Shown: piece by piece, positions 32,284 to 40,503 of the stretch | Numbering within the stretch: position 1 is the stretch's first letter | Layout of the letters: every line of letters starts with the position of its first letter | Source: Sphingopyxis sp. YF1 | GTDB taxonomy: Bacteria > Pseudomonadota > Alphaproteobacteria > Sphingomonadales > Sphingomonadaceae | Assembly: GCF_022701295.1 (NCBI RefSeq) | Contig: NZ_CP033204.1 | Span: 1,922,001 to 1,986,000, forward strand | DNA length: 64,000 nt | Direction: 5' to 3' | Position numbers and translations under genes: made by a program | Notes under the pieces: generated by a model | Database searches by the model: none | What the model was told of the DNA's origin: nothing | The model's input: the letters and a program-made list of their open reading frames with translations, nothing else

Positions 32284-33108
32284 TCAGCCCGCCGCTTCGG
32301 CGATCATCTTCTGAATGTCGAGCACGCCCGTCGCGAGGCCGCCCGCAAGGCCCGCGTCGACGGGCAGGCACACCCCGCTGATGAAGCTCGCGGCATCGCT
32401 GTTGAGCAGGATCAGCGGCAGCGCCTGTTCCTCGGCGGTCGAGTAACGGCCCTTGGCCTTGGCAAAGGCTCCGAGCACCGCGTCGCCCGCGACCTTGCGG
32501 AATTCGCCGAGCATCGGGGTGTCGATCGGGCTGGGCATGGTACAATTGATGCGGATGTCGCGGCCGATCAGGTCAGGCGCGCGGACCTGCGTCCAGGTGT
32601 TGATCGCTTCCTTGGCGAGGCTGTAGGGATCGCCCACTTCCTCGGCGCGGTCGAGATACCATTGGCGCGCCTCGGCGAAATCCTCGATCGCGATGAACTC
32701 GCGGAGCAGCGGCTGGCGCGTCAACCATTTCATGCCGCCGAGCGAAGAGACCGAAACGATCGCAGCGCCGGGGTTGAGGTGCGGGATCCAGCCTTCGGTC
32801 CACGCGCGGATGCCGAGGAAATTGACCGTGACGACATCCTCGCCCGGGAAGGTCTGCGGCAGGCCCGAGACGTTGAACACGGCGTCGATCTTGCCGCCGA
32901 TGCTGGCGATGCCCGCGGCGATGGCATCGGGGTTCTTGAGATCGACTTCAGTGAAGCTCGCGAGGTTCACGGGCGAGGGTTTGATGTCGGCGCCATGCAC
33001 CTCGGCGCCGAGATCGACGAGCGCGCGGGCGCAAGCCTCGCCGGTGCCCGAGAAGCAGCCCATGACGACGACGCGCTTGCCCCTATAGCCCAGAATATCC
33101 TTCGACAT
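32284..33108 (-). CDS. SDR-family oxidoreductase, 3-alpha-hydroxysteroid dehydrogenase-like
   Basis: 274 residues. N-terminal cofactor motif MGCFSGTGEACAR, short middle region with VVTVNFLGIRAWTEGWIPHL, catalytic VSVSSLGG and YSLAKEAINTW (Tyr-xxx-Lys), and SPIDTPML near the substrate loop. The spacing (VNFLG soon after a shortened Rossmann half) resembles Comamonas-type 3-alpha-HSD/carbonyl reductases and coniferyl alcohol dehydrogenases. Last gene of the minus-strand unit starting at 38354. Steroid substrate is a guess from family resemblance. Confidence 0.8.
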   Translation of the reverse strand: MSKDILGYRGKRVVVMGCFSGTGEACARALVDLGAEVHGADIKPSPVNLASFTEVDLKNPDAIAAGIASIGGKIDAVFNVSGLPQTFPGEDVVTVNFLGIRAWTEGWIPHLNPGAAIVSVSSLGGMKWLTRQPLLREFIAIEDFAEARQWYLDRAEEVGDPYSLAKEAINTWTQVRAPDLIGRDIRINCTMPSPIDTPMLGEFRKVAGDAVLGAFAKAKGRYSTAEEQALPLILLNSDAASFISGVCLPVDAGLAGGLATGVLDIQKMIAEAAG

Positions 33109-33128
33109 GGTCTCTACCCTTTCAGATC

Positions 33129-34505
33129 TTATTGCAGCGGTGCGAATTTCGTGTCGGCGAGGCCGCCCATCGCGTCGGCCATCAGCGCCGCTTCGCGCAC
33201 CTCATGCGCGTTGCAGAGGATGATCGCGGCGTCGGTGGCGATGCGGTCGCCCGCGACGGCGTCGCGGAAAGCGGACCAGGCGGTGCGGTAATCGGGAAAA
33301 TCGAGCGCCAGCGCGGCTTCGATCTCGGCCTTTTCGGCGGCGTGGAAGCCGGGCTCGAAACGCTCGATAGCCCGCCACCATTTGATGAGGCGGGCCATGC
33401 CCTTGGCCTTTACCGCGGCTTGCTGGTCCGCGAGGCGCGGGACGATGGTGTCGCGGATGTCGTCGAGAGCGATGGCGAAACTCTTGTCGTGCGCGCCGCG
33501 CGGGGCATCGGGTAGCACGACGGACGGCAAGGCGATGCCGGCAGCCTCAGCCAGCGCGTGCGACAGCACGCGGCGGTGGATCGTCGAATAGACGAGGTTC
33601 ATGCCGAGATTGGGGGGTGGCGGCGCGTCGGGATCGTCGTAGCGCGAGCGCCGCGCGAAGCTGGTCTGGAAGAGCAGACGCCAATAGCGGATACGCGCAA
33701 GATCGATCCGATGCCCGCCCGCCGCTTCATAGGCAGAAAAGGCCTGCGGCAAGGGCACGAAGCCCTGGAACAGCATACGCAGCGCGAGCATCGCAAGGTC
33801 CGCCATCGGGTCGCCGTAGTGGACGAGTTCCCAGTCGAGCAGCGCAGTGACCCGGTCGCCTTCGTAGAGGAAGTTGCCGGGACCGGCGTCGCCATGGACG
33901 ATCACCGGCGCGGGCATGCCGGCGGGGATATTCGCTTCGAGCCAGTTCAGCGACAGGTGGATCAGCGGATCCCAGTTCCCGCCGCCGTTGCCGTGGCGCA
34001 GTTCGGCGATGCGGCGGCGGATAAAGGTTTCGGCGGGCTCGACCGCTCCCATACCCTCGACCGGGGTCGCCGCGACGTCGATACGGTGGAGCGCGGCGAG
34101 CTGACCCATGAAATCGGCGGCGAGCGCGTCGCGCTGCGCCGCGTCGGCGATGCCCCCGAACCGGTCCTTGCCCGAAACGAGGCCGCAGACGAGCGCGCGC
34201 TGGTCGGGGACCGCGGCATAGAAAGGCGCGACGCGGACACCCGCGTCGGCGAGCGGGCCCGAGAGCGCGCGCAGCACCGCTGCTTCGCGCAGGAAGGCAG
34301 CGTCGTCGCCCGCCCCCGCCTTGTGGACGTCGTAATTCATATAGGCGCTGACGGTGCGCCCGTCGGGCCAGGAAAGGTCGAGTTCGGCACCTTCGCGCGA
34401 GGCGCCGCCGCCGCCGCGTGGGCGGACCGCCACGACGCTTGCGCCGCTGGCGGTTTCGACCGCAGACGCAAGGTCCGGCGGGAGACGCTCGTGCGGGTGG
34501 CTCAT
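33129..34505 (-). CDS. Aminoglycoside-phosphotransferase-like kinase (APH/ACAD11 type)
   Basis: 458 residues, protein-kinase-like fold. The catalytic loop VIVHGDAGPGNFLYEGDRV contains HxDxxxxN and the metal Asp lies in ALLDWELVHYGDPMADLA. Members of this group (mammalian ACAD10/11 N-domains and bacterial FadE-linked kinases) phosphorylate hydroxylated acyl-CoAs before dehydration, so phosphorylation of a hydroxyacyl-CoA is the favoured role rather than drug resistance. It overlaps the upstream CoA-transferase by four bases. About 100 residues after the kinase core (FEPGFHAAEKAEIEAALALDFPDYRTAW) are an extra helical tail. Confidence 0.82.
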   Translation of the reverse strand: MSHPHERLPPDLASAVETASGASVVAVRPRGGGGASREGAELDLSWPDGRTVSAYMNYDVHKAGAGDDAAFLREAAVLRALSGPLADAGVRVAPFYAAVPDQRALVCGLVSGKDRFGGIADAAQRDALAADFMGQLAALHRIDVAATPVEGMGAVEPAETFIRRRIAELRHGNGGGNWDPLIHLSLNWLEANIPAGMPAPVIVHGDAGPGNFLYEGDRVTALLDWELVHYGDPMADLAMLALRMLFQGFVPLPQAFSAYEAAGGHRIDLARIRYWRLLFQTSFARRSRYDDPDAPPPPNLGMNLVYSTIHRRVLSHALAEAAGIALPSVVLPDAPRGAHDKSFAIALDDIRDTIVPRLADQQAAVKAKGMARLIKWWRAIERFEPGFHAAEKAEIEAALALDFPDYRTAWSAFRDAVAGDRIATDAAIILCNAHEVREAALMADAMGGLADTKFAPLQ

Positions 34506-36700
34506 CCGACGACCTTCGCTGCGCGGAAAGCGGCGATCTCCGCATCCGAATAGCCGATTTCGCGGAGGATTTCGTCGCTATGCTCGCCGACCGCGGGACA
34601 GCAGCGCTTGAAGACCACCGGCGTGTCGCCGAAATTCCAGAAGGCGCCGGGCTGCTCGACTATGCCGTAGAGCGGCTGGGGCAGGGCCGAGATCAGGCCC
34701 AGTTCGCGATTCTGCGGGTCGTCGAAGAAACGGTGCATCGCATTTTCGAAATTGACCGCGTCGGCGGGGACGCCGACGGTTTCGAGGTCGGCCAGCAGGT
34801 CGGCGGCGCCCCGCGCCTTGGCCCCGGCCTCGAAATCCTCGCCAAGCAGCTCGCCGAGCGCAGCCTGCTGCCCGGGCTTGTGCGCAGCGACGGCGACCCA
34901 CGCGCCATCGGCGCATTGGTAGATGCGATGATAGGGCGAGAAGCCGGTCTGGTCGCTGGTGAGATGATAGGTGCCGGTCAATTCGCCATCGGCGCCGATC
35001 AGCCGCTCGCCCTGCGTGAAGGTAGCCATCCCGAGCAGCGAGGTGTGCGTCGTATAGCCCCGCCCTGTCGTACGCTTTGCGTAAAGCGAGGCCATCAGTT
35101 CGACGAGGCTGCTTTGCGCGGTTGCGACGTCCATCGTGCCGGGGCGGTTGAAGACGGGACGGTTGCCCTCACCCGCATTTTCGAACTCCCAGCCGGCGAT
35201 CGCGTTGAAGATCGAGTCATATCCGGGCCAGTTGTCGCGCGCGCCGCGCTGACCATAGGCGCTCGAATAGTTGAACGCGATGTCGGGATTGTACCGGCGG
35301 ATGCCCTCTTCGCTGAGGCCGAGCTTCGCGGCGCCCCTGAAGCGCATATTGTGGTGCACCAGTTCGGCCCATTGCAGCAGCCGTTCAAGGATCGGTTGCG
35401 CTTCGGGCCTGGTCAGGTCGAGCGCGAGGCTGCGCTTGCTGCGCGCCGCGGCCTGATAATAGCGGTGCATGAAGCGGATGCGATCACCGGTCAGTGCCTC
35501 GACCTTGACGACGTTGGCGCCCATGTCGCCCATCATCGATGGTCCCATCGGTCCAGCAAGGAACATGCCAAGGTCGAGCACGCGCACGCCTTCGAGGACT
35601 TCGGCGGGGGCTGCGCTCGCCGCCGGGCCCGGTCGGGGCGCCCAATCGACGTCGCCGCCCTCGCCGAGACGCGGCGCGGGGCGGCCCTGCGGCAGGTCGG
35701 CGTTGGTATGAAAGGGCACGTTCGGCTGGCGCGTCGGGCCGAAGTCGGGGTCGTCGACGTCGACGACATAGCCGTTGGCGATCGCGTCCTCGTGTCGCAA
35801 CACCCCACCCATCGGAAAGGCTGGCTCGGCCGCGATATCGGCGGCGCGCAGGTCGGCGAGCCAGGCGTCGAGCGGGCGGCGACGGAAGGCTTCGGCCTGC
35901 CCGGCCTCGGTTTCGAGGTCGATGTCGGTTTCGGCCATGACGTCCCACATGGTGGGCATCGTCGCATAGTCGAACTGGCGCGTCGGATCCATGATCTGGA
36001 GCCAGTCGCCATCGGCGCACTGGAAGAGCTGCTGCGCGATCGCGCGCGGCTTGTCGGGCGGATAGGGGACGGGATTGGGCATCGGCCCTTCGCTGTTGCG
36101 CGCCCAGACGAGCGGCAGCGTCGCGAGGAATCCCTGGAAGATCGAGGTGTGTGCCGCCCCTCCCTTCCCGCTTTGCAGCCGCATCACGAGCCGCGCGAGC
36201 AGTCCCGCGGCGGCGAGATGCGCCGCGGACCAGCTGCCCTGCCGATAGCGGTAGACGATCGGGCCGGCGCGGTGGCCGTCGTTTTCGTACATCGCCCCGA
36301 CGCGCGCCGCGACGAGCAGTTCGTCGTCGCTGCGCTCGACATCGGGATGGTTCGCGGGCGAGCCGGTGATAGCGGTGACGACGAGATGCGGATGGCGCGC
36401 CGCGAGGCTCGCGTCGTCGAGCCCGAACGCCTTTGCACGCAAGGGCGTGAACTGGTGAAGCAAGGCGTCCGCGCCGGCGAGGCGGTCGTCGAGCATCGCC
36501 AGTCCTTCGGGCGTTTCGATATCAAGGACGAGGCTCTTCTTGCCGCGATTCCAGTTGGCGAAGGGCGCGGTGCCGCGTGCGGGGTCGCCGCCCGGGCGCT
36601 CGACCTTCAGGACGTCGGCGCCGAGTTCGGCCAGCATCAGCCCGGCGACCTGCACCGCCATGCCCTCGCCGATCTCGACGATACGAAGGTCGCCGAGCAT
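34502..36700 (-). CDS. Tandem (two-domain) CaiB/BaiF CoA-transferase
   Basis: 732 residues, about twice the normal length. Domain 1 (residues 1-360) begins LRIVEIGEGMAVQVAGLMLAELGADVLKVE; domain 2 (about 370-732) begins VRVLDLGMFLAGPMGPSMMGDMGANVVKVE. In domain 2 the active-site position is kept, Asp524 in RPGTMDVATAQSSLVELMAS. The equivalent part of domain 1 (YRYRQGSWSAAHLAAAGLL) appears to lack the Asp, so only one half may be catalytic. It follows the DUF35 gene by 3 bp and overlaps the kinase gene. It transfers CoA to or between pathway acids. Confidence 0.85.
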   Translation of the reverse strand: MLGDLRIVEIGEGMAVQVAGLMLAELGADVLKVERPGGDPARGTAPFANWNRGKKSLVLDIETPEGLAMLDDRLAGADALLHQFTPLRAKAFGLDDASLAARHPHLVVTAITGSPANHPDVERSDDELLVAARVGAMYENDGHRAGPIVYRYRQGSWSAAHLAAAGLLARLVMRLQSGKGGAAHTSIFQGFLATLPLVWARNSEGPMPNPVPYPPDKPRAIAQQLFQCADGDWLQIMDPTRQFDYATMPTMWDVMAETDIDLETEAGQAEAFRRRPLDAWLADLRAADIAAEPAFPMGGVLRHEDAIANGYVVDVDDPDFGPTRQPNVPFHTNADLPQGRPAPRLGEGGDVDWAPRPGPAASAAPAEVLEGVRVLDLGMFLAGPMGPSMMGDMGANVVKVEALTGDRIRFMHRYYQAAARSKRSLALDLTRPEAQPILERLLQWAELVHHNMRFRGAAKLGLSEEGIRRYNPDIAFNYSSAYGQRGARDNWPGYDSIFNAIAGWEFENAGEGNRPVFNRPGTMDVATAQSSLVELMASLYAKRTTGRGYTTHTSLLGMATFTQGERLIGADGELTGTYHLTSDQTGFSPYHRIYQCADGAWVAVAAHKPGQQAALGELLGEDFEAGAKARGAADLLADLETVGVPADAVNFENAMHRFFDDPQNRELGLISALPQPLYGIVEQPGAFWNFGDTPVVFKRCCPAVGEHSDEILREIGYSDAEIAAFRAAKVVG

Positions 36701-36703
36701 CGC

Positions 36704-37132
36704 TCAGACCTTGCGGAAGTTGGGGAGGACCCAGCCGTCCTGGATCGGGGTCCAGTCGACGGTCACCTTCATCCCGATATGGACATCCTCGGCATCGCAG
36801 CCCGAGACATTGGCGTTGAGCCGCGTGCCCGGCGCGCCGTCGAGATCGACGACGACGGGGGCATAGACATAATCCTCGCCATTTTTCGGATTCTTGCTGC
36901 AGATCGCGAAACTGAAGATCGTCGCGGTGCCGGGAAGCGTCGGCCACTCCTTGGCGCGGCTGCCGCATTCGGGGCAGACCGCGGTCGGCGGCATGCGGAA
37001 ATGGCCGCAATCGCCGCACTGGCACGCGGTGAGCCTGCCCTCCTTCGCGGCGTGCCAGAAGGGCTCGGTATCAGGGTTGGTGGTGATGCGGATCTGGTCG
37101 CCGGGAAGCGCGCGGGCGGGGCCGTAGGTCAT
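36704..37132 (-). CDS. DUF35/OB-fold zinc-ribbon protein, partner C
   Basis: 142 residues. Zinc ribbon CGDCGHFRMPPTAVCPECGS with two CxxC pairs (preceded by CQ), then an OB fold (GTATIFSFAICSKNPKN, VYAPVVVDLDGAPGTRLNANV, HIGMKVTVDWTPIQDG). It starts 4 bp after the thiolase-like gene stop, so the order thiolase then DUF35 is reversed relative to pairs A and B. Expected to bind the acyl-CoA and complete the active site of its thiolase/aldolase partner. Confidence 0.87.
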   Translation of the reverse strand: MTYGPARALPGDQIRITTNPDTEPFWHAAKEGRLTACQCGDCGHFRMPPTAVCPECGSRAKEWPTLPGTATIFSFAICSKNPKNGEDYVYAPVVVDLDGAPGTRLNANVSGCDAEDVHIGMKVTVDWTPIQDGWVLPNFRKV

Positions 37133-37136
37133 GGGA

Positions 37137-38354
37137 TCAGTCCTTGCGCAGGATGAGGCTGGAGACGGGGAGCGACGCGGGGCCGCCCGAGACGAGCGCG
37201 AATTCGGCGTCCCTGACCTGATTGATCGCGGTACCGCGCACCTGTTCGACGCCCTCGACGATATGCGTCATGCCAATGATATAGGCTTCGTTGAGGTTGC
37301 CGCCATGGGTGTTCACCGGGACGCCGCCGTTGACGCCCTTACCGGTCGCGGGATCGTAGCGCAGCTTGCCCGACAGGACGTAGTCATTGCCCTCGCCCTT
37401 TTCGCAAAAGCCGTAATCTTCGAGCTGCATCAGCACCATCGGGCTGAAGTGATCGTAGATCAGCGCGACATCCATGTCCTTGGCGCTGAGGCCCGATTGC
37501 GCCCACACGCGGTCGGCGGTGAACTTGTGCCCCGAACTCGCGAAATGAGGGTCGGGCATACCCATCCACGCAAAGGCCCTACCCCATTCGCGCTGGCCGC
37601 CATGCGCAGCGGCGTGGACCACCGCGGGCTTGTGGCGGCAGTCCTTCGCGCGGTCCATCGTCGTCGTGATCACCGCGACCGCGCCGTCGGTTTCGAGGCA
37701 GAAGTCGAGACGGCGGAGCGGGTCGGCGAGCATCACCGAGGCGTCATATTCTTCCTTGGTCAGCGGCGCCTTGCGCACCGCCTTCGGCCGGTTGTGCGTG
37801 TTGGCGCGGGTCGCCATCACCACCTCGCCGAAGGCATCCTGCGTCGTGCCGTAAAGATGCATATGGCGGCGTGCGAGCACCGACATCAGATGGCCAGGCC
37901 CGACGAGCCCCGACGGCTGGAGGAAGCTGTTTTCGGGGTTGGGCGCCGCCGAGCCGAAAACGACGCCGAGGCGATGCTGCGGCAATTGCTGCAGCGCCAT
38001 CAGCGTCACCGAATAGGTGCAATCCTCGTTCATCAGCCCCGCGGTCGCGAGCCCGATCGCGCCGGGACAGCCGCCGCCGCCGCTTGTCAGCGTCGCCGAC
38101 CAGCTGATGTGCGGCATGCCGAGCGTTTCCATCAGGCTGGCGGTGTCGAACTTGTCGAGATAGCCCGCGCCCGCGGTCGAATAATAGGAGAAGCCGTCGA
38201 TCTGCTTGTGGCTGATACCCGCGTCGGCGCAGGCGTTCACGATCGCCTCGGCCGCCATGTCGTTGATCGTGCGCGGCCAGCTCTTGCCGCGCACATAATA
38301 GTCGGTCGCCCCGACCCCGACGATCGCGCACTTGTCCTGATTGACCCAGGCCAT
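37137..38354 (-). CDS. Thiolase-like protein (Ltp/aldolase type), paralog C
   Basis: 405 residues. Thiolase-fold landmarks are CAIVGVGATDYYVRG, the glycine-rich SATLTSGGGGCPGAIGLATAGL, VALIYDHFSPMVLMQLEDYGFC and VPVNTHGGNLNEAYIIGMTHIVEGVEQVRG. The C-terminal motif NEAYIIGM has a Tyr where paralogs A and B read GGRLHAYG/GGRLHGFG; Ltp2-like steroid side-chain aldolases are known to depend on tyrosines in this fold, so C is the best aldolase candidate. First gene of a five-gene minus-strand operon. A perfect 18-bp palindrome lies 18 bp upstream of its ATG. Confidence 0.85.
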   Translation of the reverse strand: MAWVNQDKCAIVGVGATDYYVRGKSWPRTINDMAAEAIVNACADAGISHKQIDGFSYYSTAGAGYLDKFDTASLMETLGMPHISWSATLTSGGGGCPGAIGLATAGLMNEDCTYSVTLMALQQLPQHRLGVVFGSAAPNPENSFLQPSGLVGPGHLMSVLARRHMHLYGTTQDAFGEVVMATRANTHNRPKAVRKAPLTKEEYDASVMLADPLRRLDFCLETDGAVAVITTTMDRAKDCRHKPAVVHAAAHGGQREWGRAFAWMGMPDPHFASSGHKFTADRVWAQSGLSAKDMDVALIYDHFSPMVLMQLEDYGFCEKGEGNDYVLSGKLRYDPATGKGVNGGVPVNTHGGNLNEAYIIGMTHIVEGVEQVRGTAINQVRDAEFALVSGGPASLPVSSLILRKD

Positions 38355-38372
38355 CCGCCTCTCCTCCGAATC

Positions 38373-38391
38373 CTAGTTATATAACTAGGTT
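38373..38391. promoter_or_regulatory. Shared operator TTATATAACTAnGT (copy 3), perfect palindrome
   Basis: CCTAGTTATATAACTAGGT; the first 18 bases are a perfect palindrome, the best copy in the window. It covers the expected start point of the minus-strand promoter for the thiolase C operon (possible -35 TGGACA 38419-38414, -10 TATCCA 38397-38392, 16-bp spacer). Confidence 0.75.
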
Positions 38392-38423
38392 GGATATGAT
38401 GCTGGCGGCTGCTTGTCCAGCCG

Positions 38424-39650
38424 TCAAGCGAAATGGAGTTTGCGATATTTGCCGCGAAAATAGAGCAAGGGGTCGCGGCGCGGCTCGAAAATCGCCTTGA
38501 GCACGCGTCCGACGAGGATGAAATGATCGCCCCCGTCGTGCACCGCATCGCGCGAACATTCAAAGCTGCTGAGCGATCCGCTGAGCACCGGCGTGCCAAA
38601 TTCGCCGAGTTCCCACGGGGTAATGCCGAAGCGATCCTCGCCCTTGCCCGCGAAGCGGTTCGAGGTTGGTTGCTGGCCGATCTGGAGGACGTTGACCGCG
38701 AAGCGTTCGGCATCCTTGAGATAGGGGGCGCTGCCGGCGTTGTTGGCGATGCAGACGAGCAGCAGCGGCGGATCGAGCGAGACCGAGGTGAAGCTGTTCG
38801 CGGTCAACCCGATCGGCGTGCCGTCGGGACAGATGGCGGTGACGACGGTCACCCCCGTGGCGAAACAGCCGAGCGCATCGCGAAAGGTGCGAGCGTCGCT
38901 GCCCGCGCGATATTCGGGCGACCCGCGCGGGGCGCGGCGTTCGAGAAAGTCGATCAGATAGCCGCCGAGCGCGTCGGCGCGGTCGTCGGTGACGACGAGC
39001 GTGCTGTTCTCGACCTCGGCCAGTTCGCCGTCGGCCAGCTGGGCGACGAACGCGGCGGCATCCGTCCGCGACACGAGTTCGCTGATCGCGCCGCGCACAT
39101 AGAGCGTCGGCAGCGCGAGCTTGCCGGCGATCCCATCGAGGCGGTCGGCCATTGCCGAGGTGTCGAGCGTATCGAACAATCGCAGGTCCCAGCGCGCCTG
39201 CCCCGGTGCGAGCGTCGCGGCCTCGCGCAGCCGTTCGCCGACCCGCCGCGCCACCGCCGGATCGACGTCGACGGGCGAATCGACGAGCACGAGCCCCGAT
39301 GCGAGCAGCGCCGCATCGCGTTCGAGCGCGGCGCTGGCGATCCAGCCGCCGAGCGTCGACGCGACGACGACGGGACGCGTCCCCATCTGTGCGAGCACGG
39401 CGCGCAAATCCTCGACCAGCGCCTCGAAATCATAGCGGCCGTCCTCGGGCCATTCGCTGCCGCCATGACCGCGCAGGTCGAGGCTGATCACGCGGCGCCC
39501 CGCCTGTTCGAGCGCATCGGCGACGCTCGCCCATACGCCGCGGGTCTGCCCCGCGCCATGGACGAGCAGCACCGCGGGGTCGTTTTCGGAACCCGCGACC
39601 TCGGCCTCGAGCCGGACCCCCGCGAAACCCCGATATTCGACGATGCTCAT
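38424..39650 (-). CDS. Alpha/beta-hydrolase fused to flavin reductase domain
   Basis: 408 residues. Residues 1-250 form an alpha/beta hydrolase (VLLVHGAGQTRGVW with the oxyanion HG, SLDLRGHGGSEWPEDG). The nucleophile elbow reads ASTLGG, putting Thr99 where Ser is normal. From about residue 257 an FMN-binding split-barrel reductase begins: RTFRDALGCFATGVTVVTA, GLTANSFTSVSLDPPLLLV, FILVGRVLKAIFEPRRDPLLYFRGKY, as in HpaC/HsaB-type reductases that feed flavin monooxygenases. No partner monooxygenase is in the window. The start overlaps the GntR stop (ATGA), making a regulator-enzyme operon. Confidence 0.82.
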   Translation of the reverse strand: MSIVEYRGFAGVRLEAEVAGSENDPAVLLVHGAGQTRGVWASVADALEQAGRRVISLDLRGHGGSEWPEDGRYDFEALVEDLRAVLAQMGTRPVVVASTLGGWIASAALERDAALLASGLVLVDSPVDVDPAVARRVGERLREAATLAPGQARWDLRLFDTLDTSAMADRLDGIAGKLALPTLYVRGAISELVSRTDAAAFVAQLADGELAEVENSTLVVTDDRADALGGYLIDFLERRAPRGSPEYRAGSDARTFRDALGCFATGVTVVTAICPDGTPIGLTANSFTSVSLDPPLLLVCIANNAGSAPYLKDAERFAVNVLQIGQQPTSNRFAGKGEDRFGITPWELGEFGTPVLSGSLSSFECSRDAVHDGGDHFILVGRVLKAIFEPRRDPLLYFRGKYRKLHFA

Positions 39651-40345
39651 TCCTGATCCTTCTTTGCCGCGTGCAGCCACGCGTCGAACTGTTCCGACCG
39701 GCGCCGCATCATCAGCCGCGCGATGTCGGCGTCACCGTCGATGATCGCGGCGATCAGGCTGCGCTGCATCGCGCGCGTCCGGTCGCGACGGTCGGGATCG
39801 GCGTAGAGGTCGCTGCCGCGTTCGTCGAGACCGAAGCTGTAACCGATCTCCATCACCAGTTCGACGACCGGATTGCCGCTCATCGCGGAGATCAGCCGCG
39901 CCATTTCGACCTCGGCGGCGATCAGCTCGCGCGGCGTGTCGTTGGCGTCGATCGTCGCGGCAAAGGCGCGCAGCCGCGCGACGTCGGCGTTGCCGCGCCT
40001 GTTCGCGGCAGCGGCGGCGGCCTCTTCGGATACCGGACGCGTCACCTGGATCACGTCGAGCAGGTCCGCGCCCTTCATACGGAGAAAACGCGCGAGCGAC
40101 TGGATCGCGTCGCGCGCGTCGGGGCGCGCGGCAAAATAGCCGCCCTGCGCACCGCGGCGGATACTGATGAGCCGGTCGCGCTCGACGAGCTTCGCCGCCT
40201 GCCGCAGCGTCGGGCGGCTGACGCCGAAGCGTGCGATCAGATCGTCCTCGGCGCCGAGATGCGTGCCGGGGTCGGCGGCGAGGCTGAGCTGAGAAAGCTG
40301 GCGGGCGGTACGGCTCGCCAACGTTTCCGACGCCTCTCCCCTCAC
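39647..40345 (-). CDS. GntR-family regulator (FadR/FCD subfamily)
   Basis: About 232 residues. N-terminal winged helix: LIARFGVSRPTLRQAAKLVERDRLISIRRGAQGG. The C-terminal all-helical FCD domain (EEAAAAAANRRG, EVEMARLISAMSGNPVVELVMEIGY) binds metal plus carboxylate ligands in relatives. I choose GTG 40345 as the start because the open frame upstream is translated repeat (LRQAQHER). Divergent from an amidohydrolase, co-transcribed with the hydrolase-reductase fusion, and flanked on both sides by copies of the TTATATAACTAnGT operator, which makes it a candidate master regulator. Confidence 0.83.
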   Translation of the reverse strand: MRGEASETLASRTARQLSQLSLAADPGTHLGAEDDLIARFGVSRPTLRQAAKLVERDRLISIRRGAQGGYFAARPDARDAIQSLARFLRMKGADLLDVIQVTRPVSEEAAAAAANRRGNADVARLRAFAATIDANDTPRELIAAEVEMARLISAMSGNPVVELVMEIGYSFGLDERGSDLYADPDRRDRTRAMQRSLIAAIIDGDADIARLMMRRRSEQFDAWLHAAKKDQE

Positions 40346-40431
40346 CCGTTCGTGCTGAGCTTGTCGAAGCACCGTTCTTCCTTTCGAGGCCCAAAGACAG
40401 GACAGCCCTTCGACAAGCTCAGGGCGAACGG
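40346..40431. repeat. Interspersed inverted repeat, GAGCTTGTCGAAG family (copy 2)
   Basis: Arms 40346-40376 (CCGTTCGTGCTGAGCTTGTC...) and 40404-40431, the same unit as at 25613-25699. It directly abuts the GTG start codon of the GntR gene, so the regulator's leader, and perhaps its ribosome site, lies in the repeat. Confidence 0.85.
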
Positions 40432-40452
40432 AGATTGGGCATTCACGTTCAA

Positions 40453-40464
40453 TTAGATATCTAT
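40453..40464. promoter_or_regulatory. TTAG-ATAT-CTA palindrome (site 4)
   Basis: TTAGATATCTAT in the gntR/amidohydrolase gap; 11 bases (TTAGATATCTA) are identical to the core of the leuC-upstream operator at 3828-3838. It may bind the same protein, though the outer bases differ. Confidence 0.4.
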
Positions 40465-40503
40465 TTATGCGACAAGATGGATGATGTCTATCCCATGCGG
40501 CGC

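Noticed and set aside
33129..34505. Antibiotic-resistance aminoglycoside kinase
   Set aside because: The context is a CoA-thioester operon, and the HGDAGPGNFL motif with a long helical tail is typical of ACAD-linked kinases.
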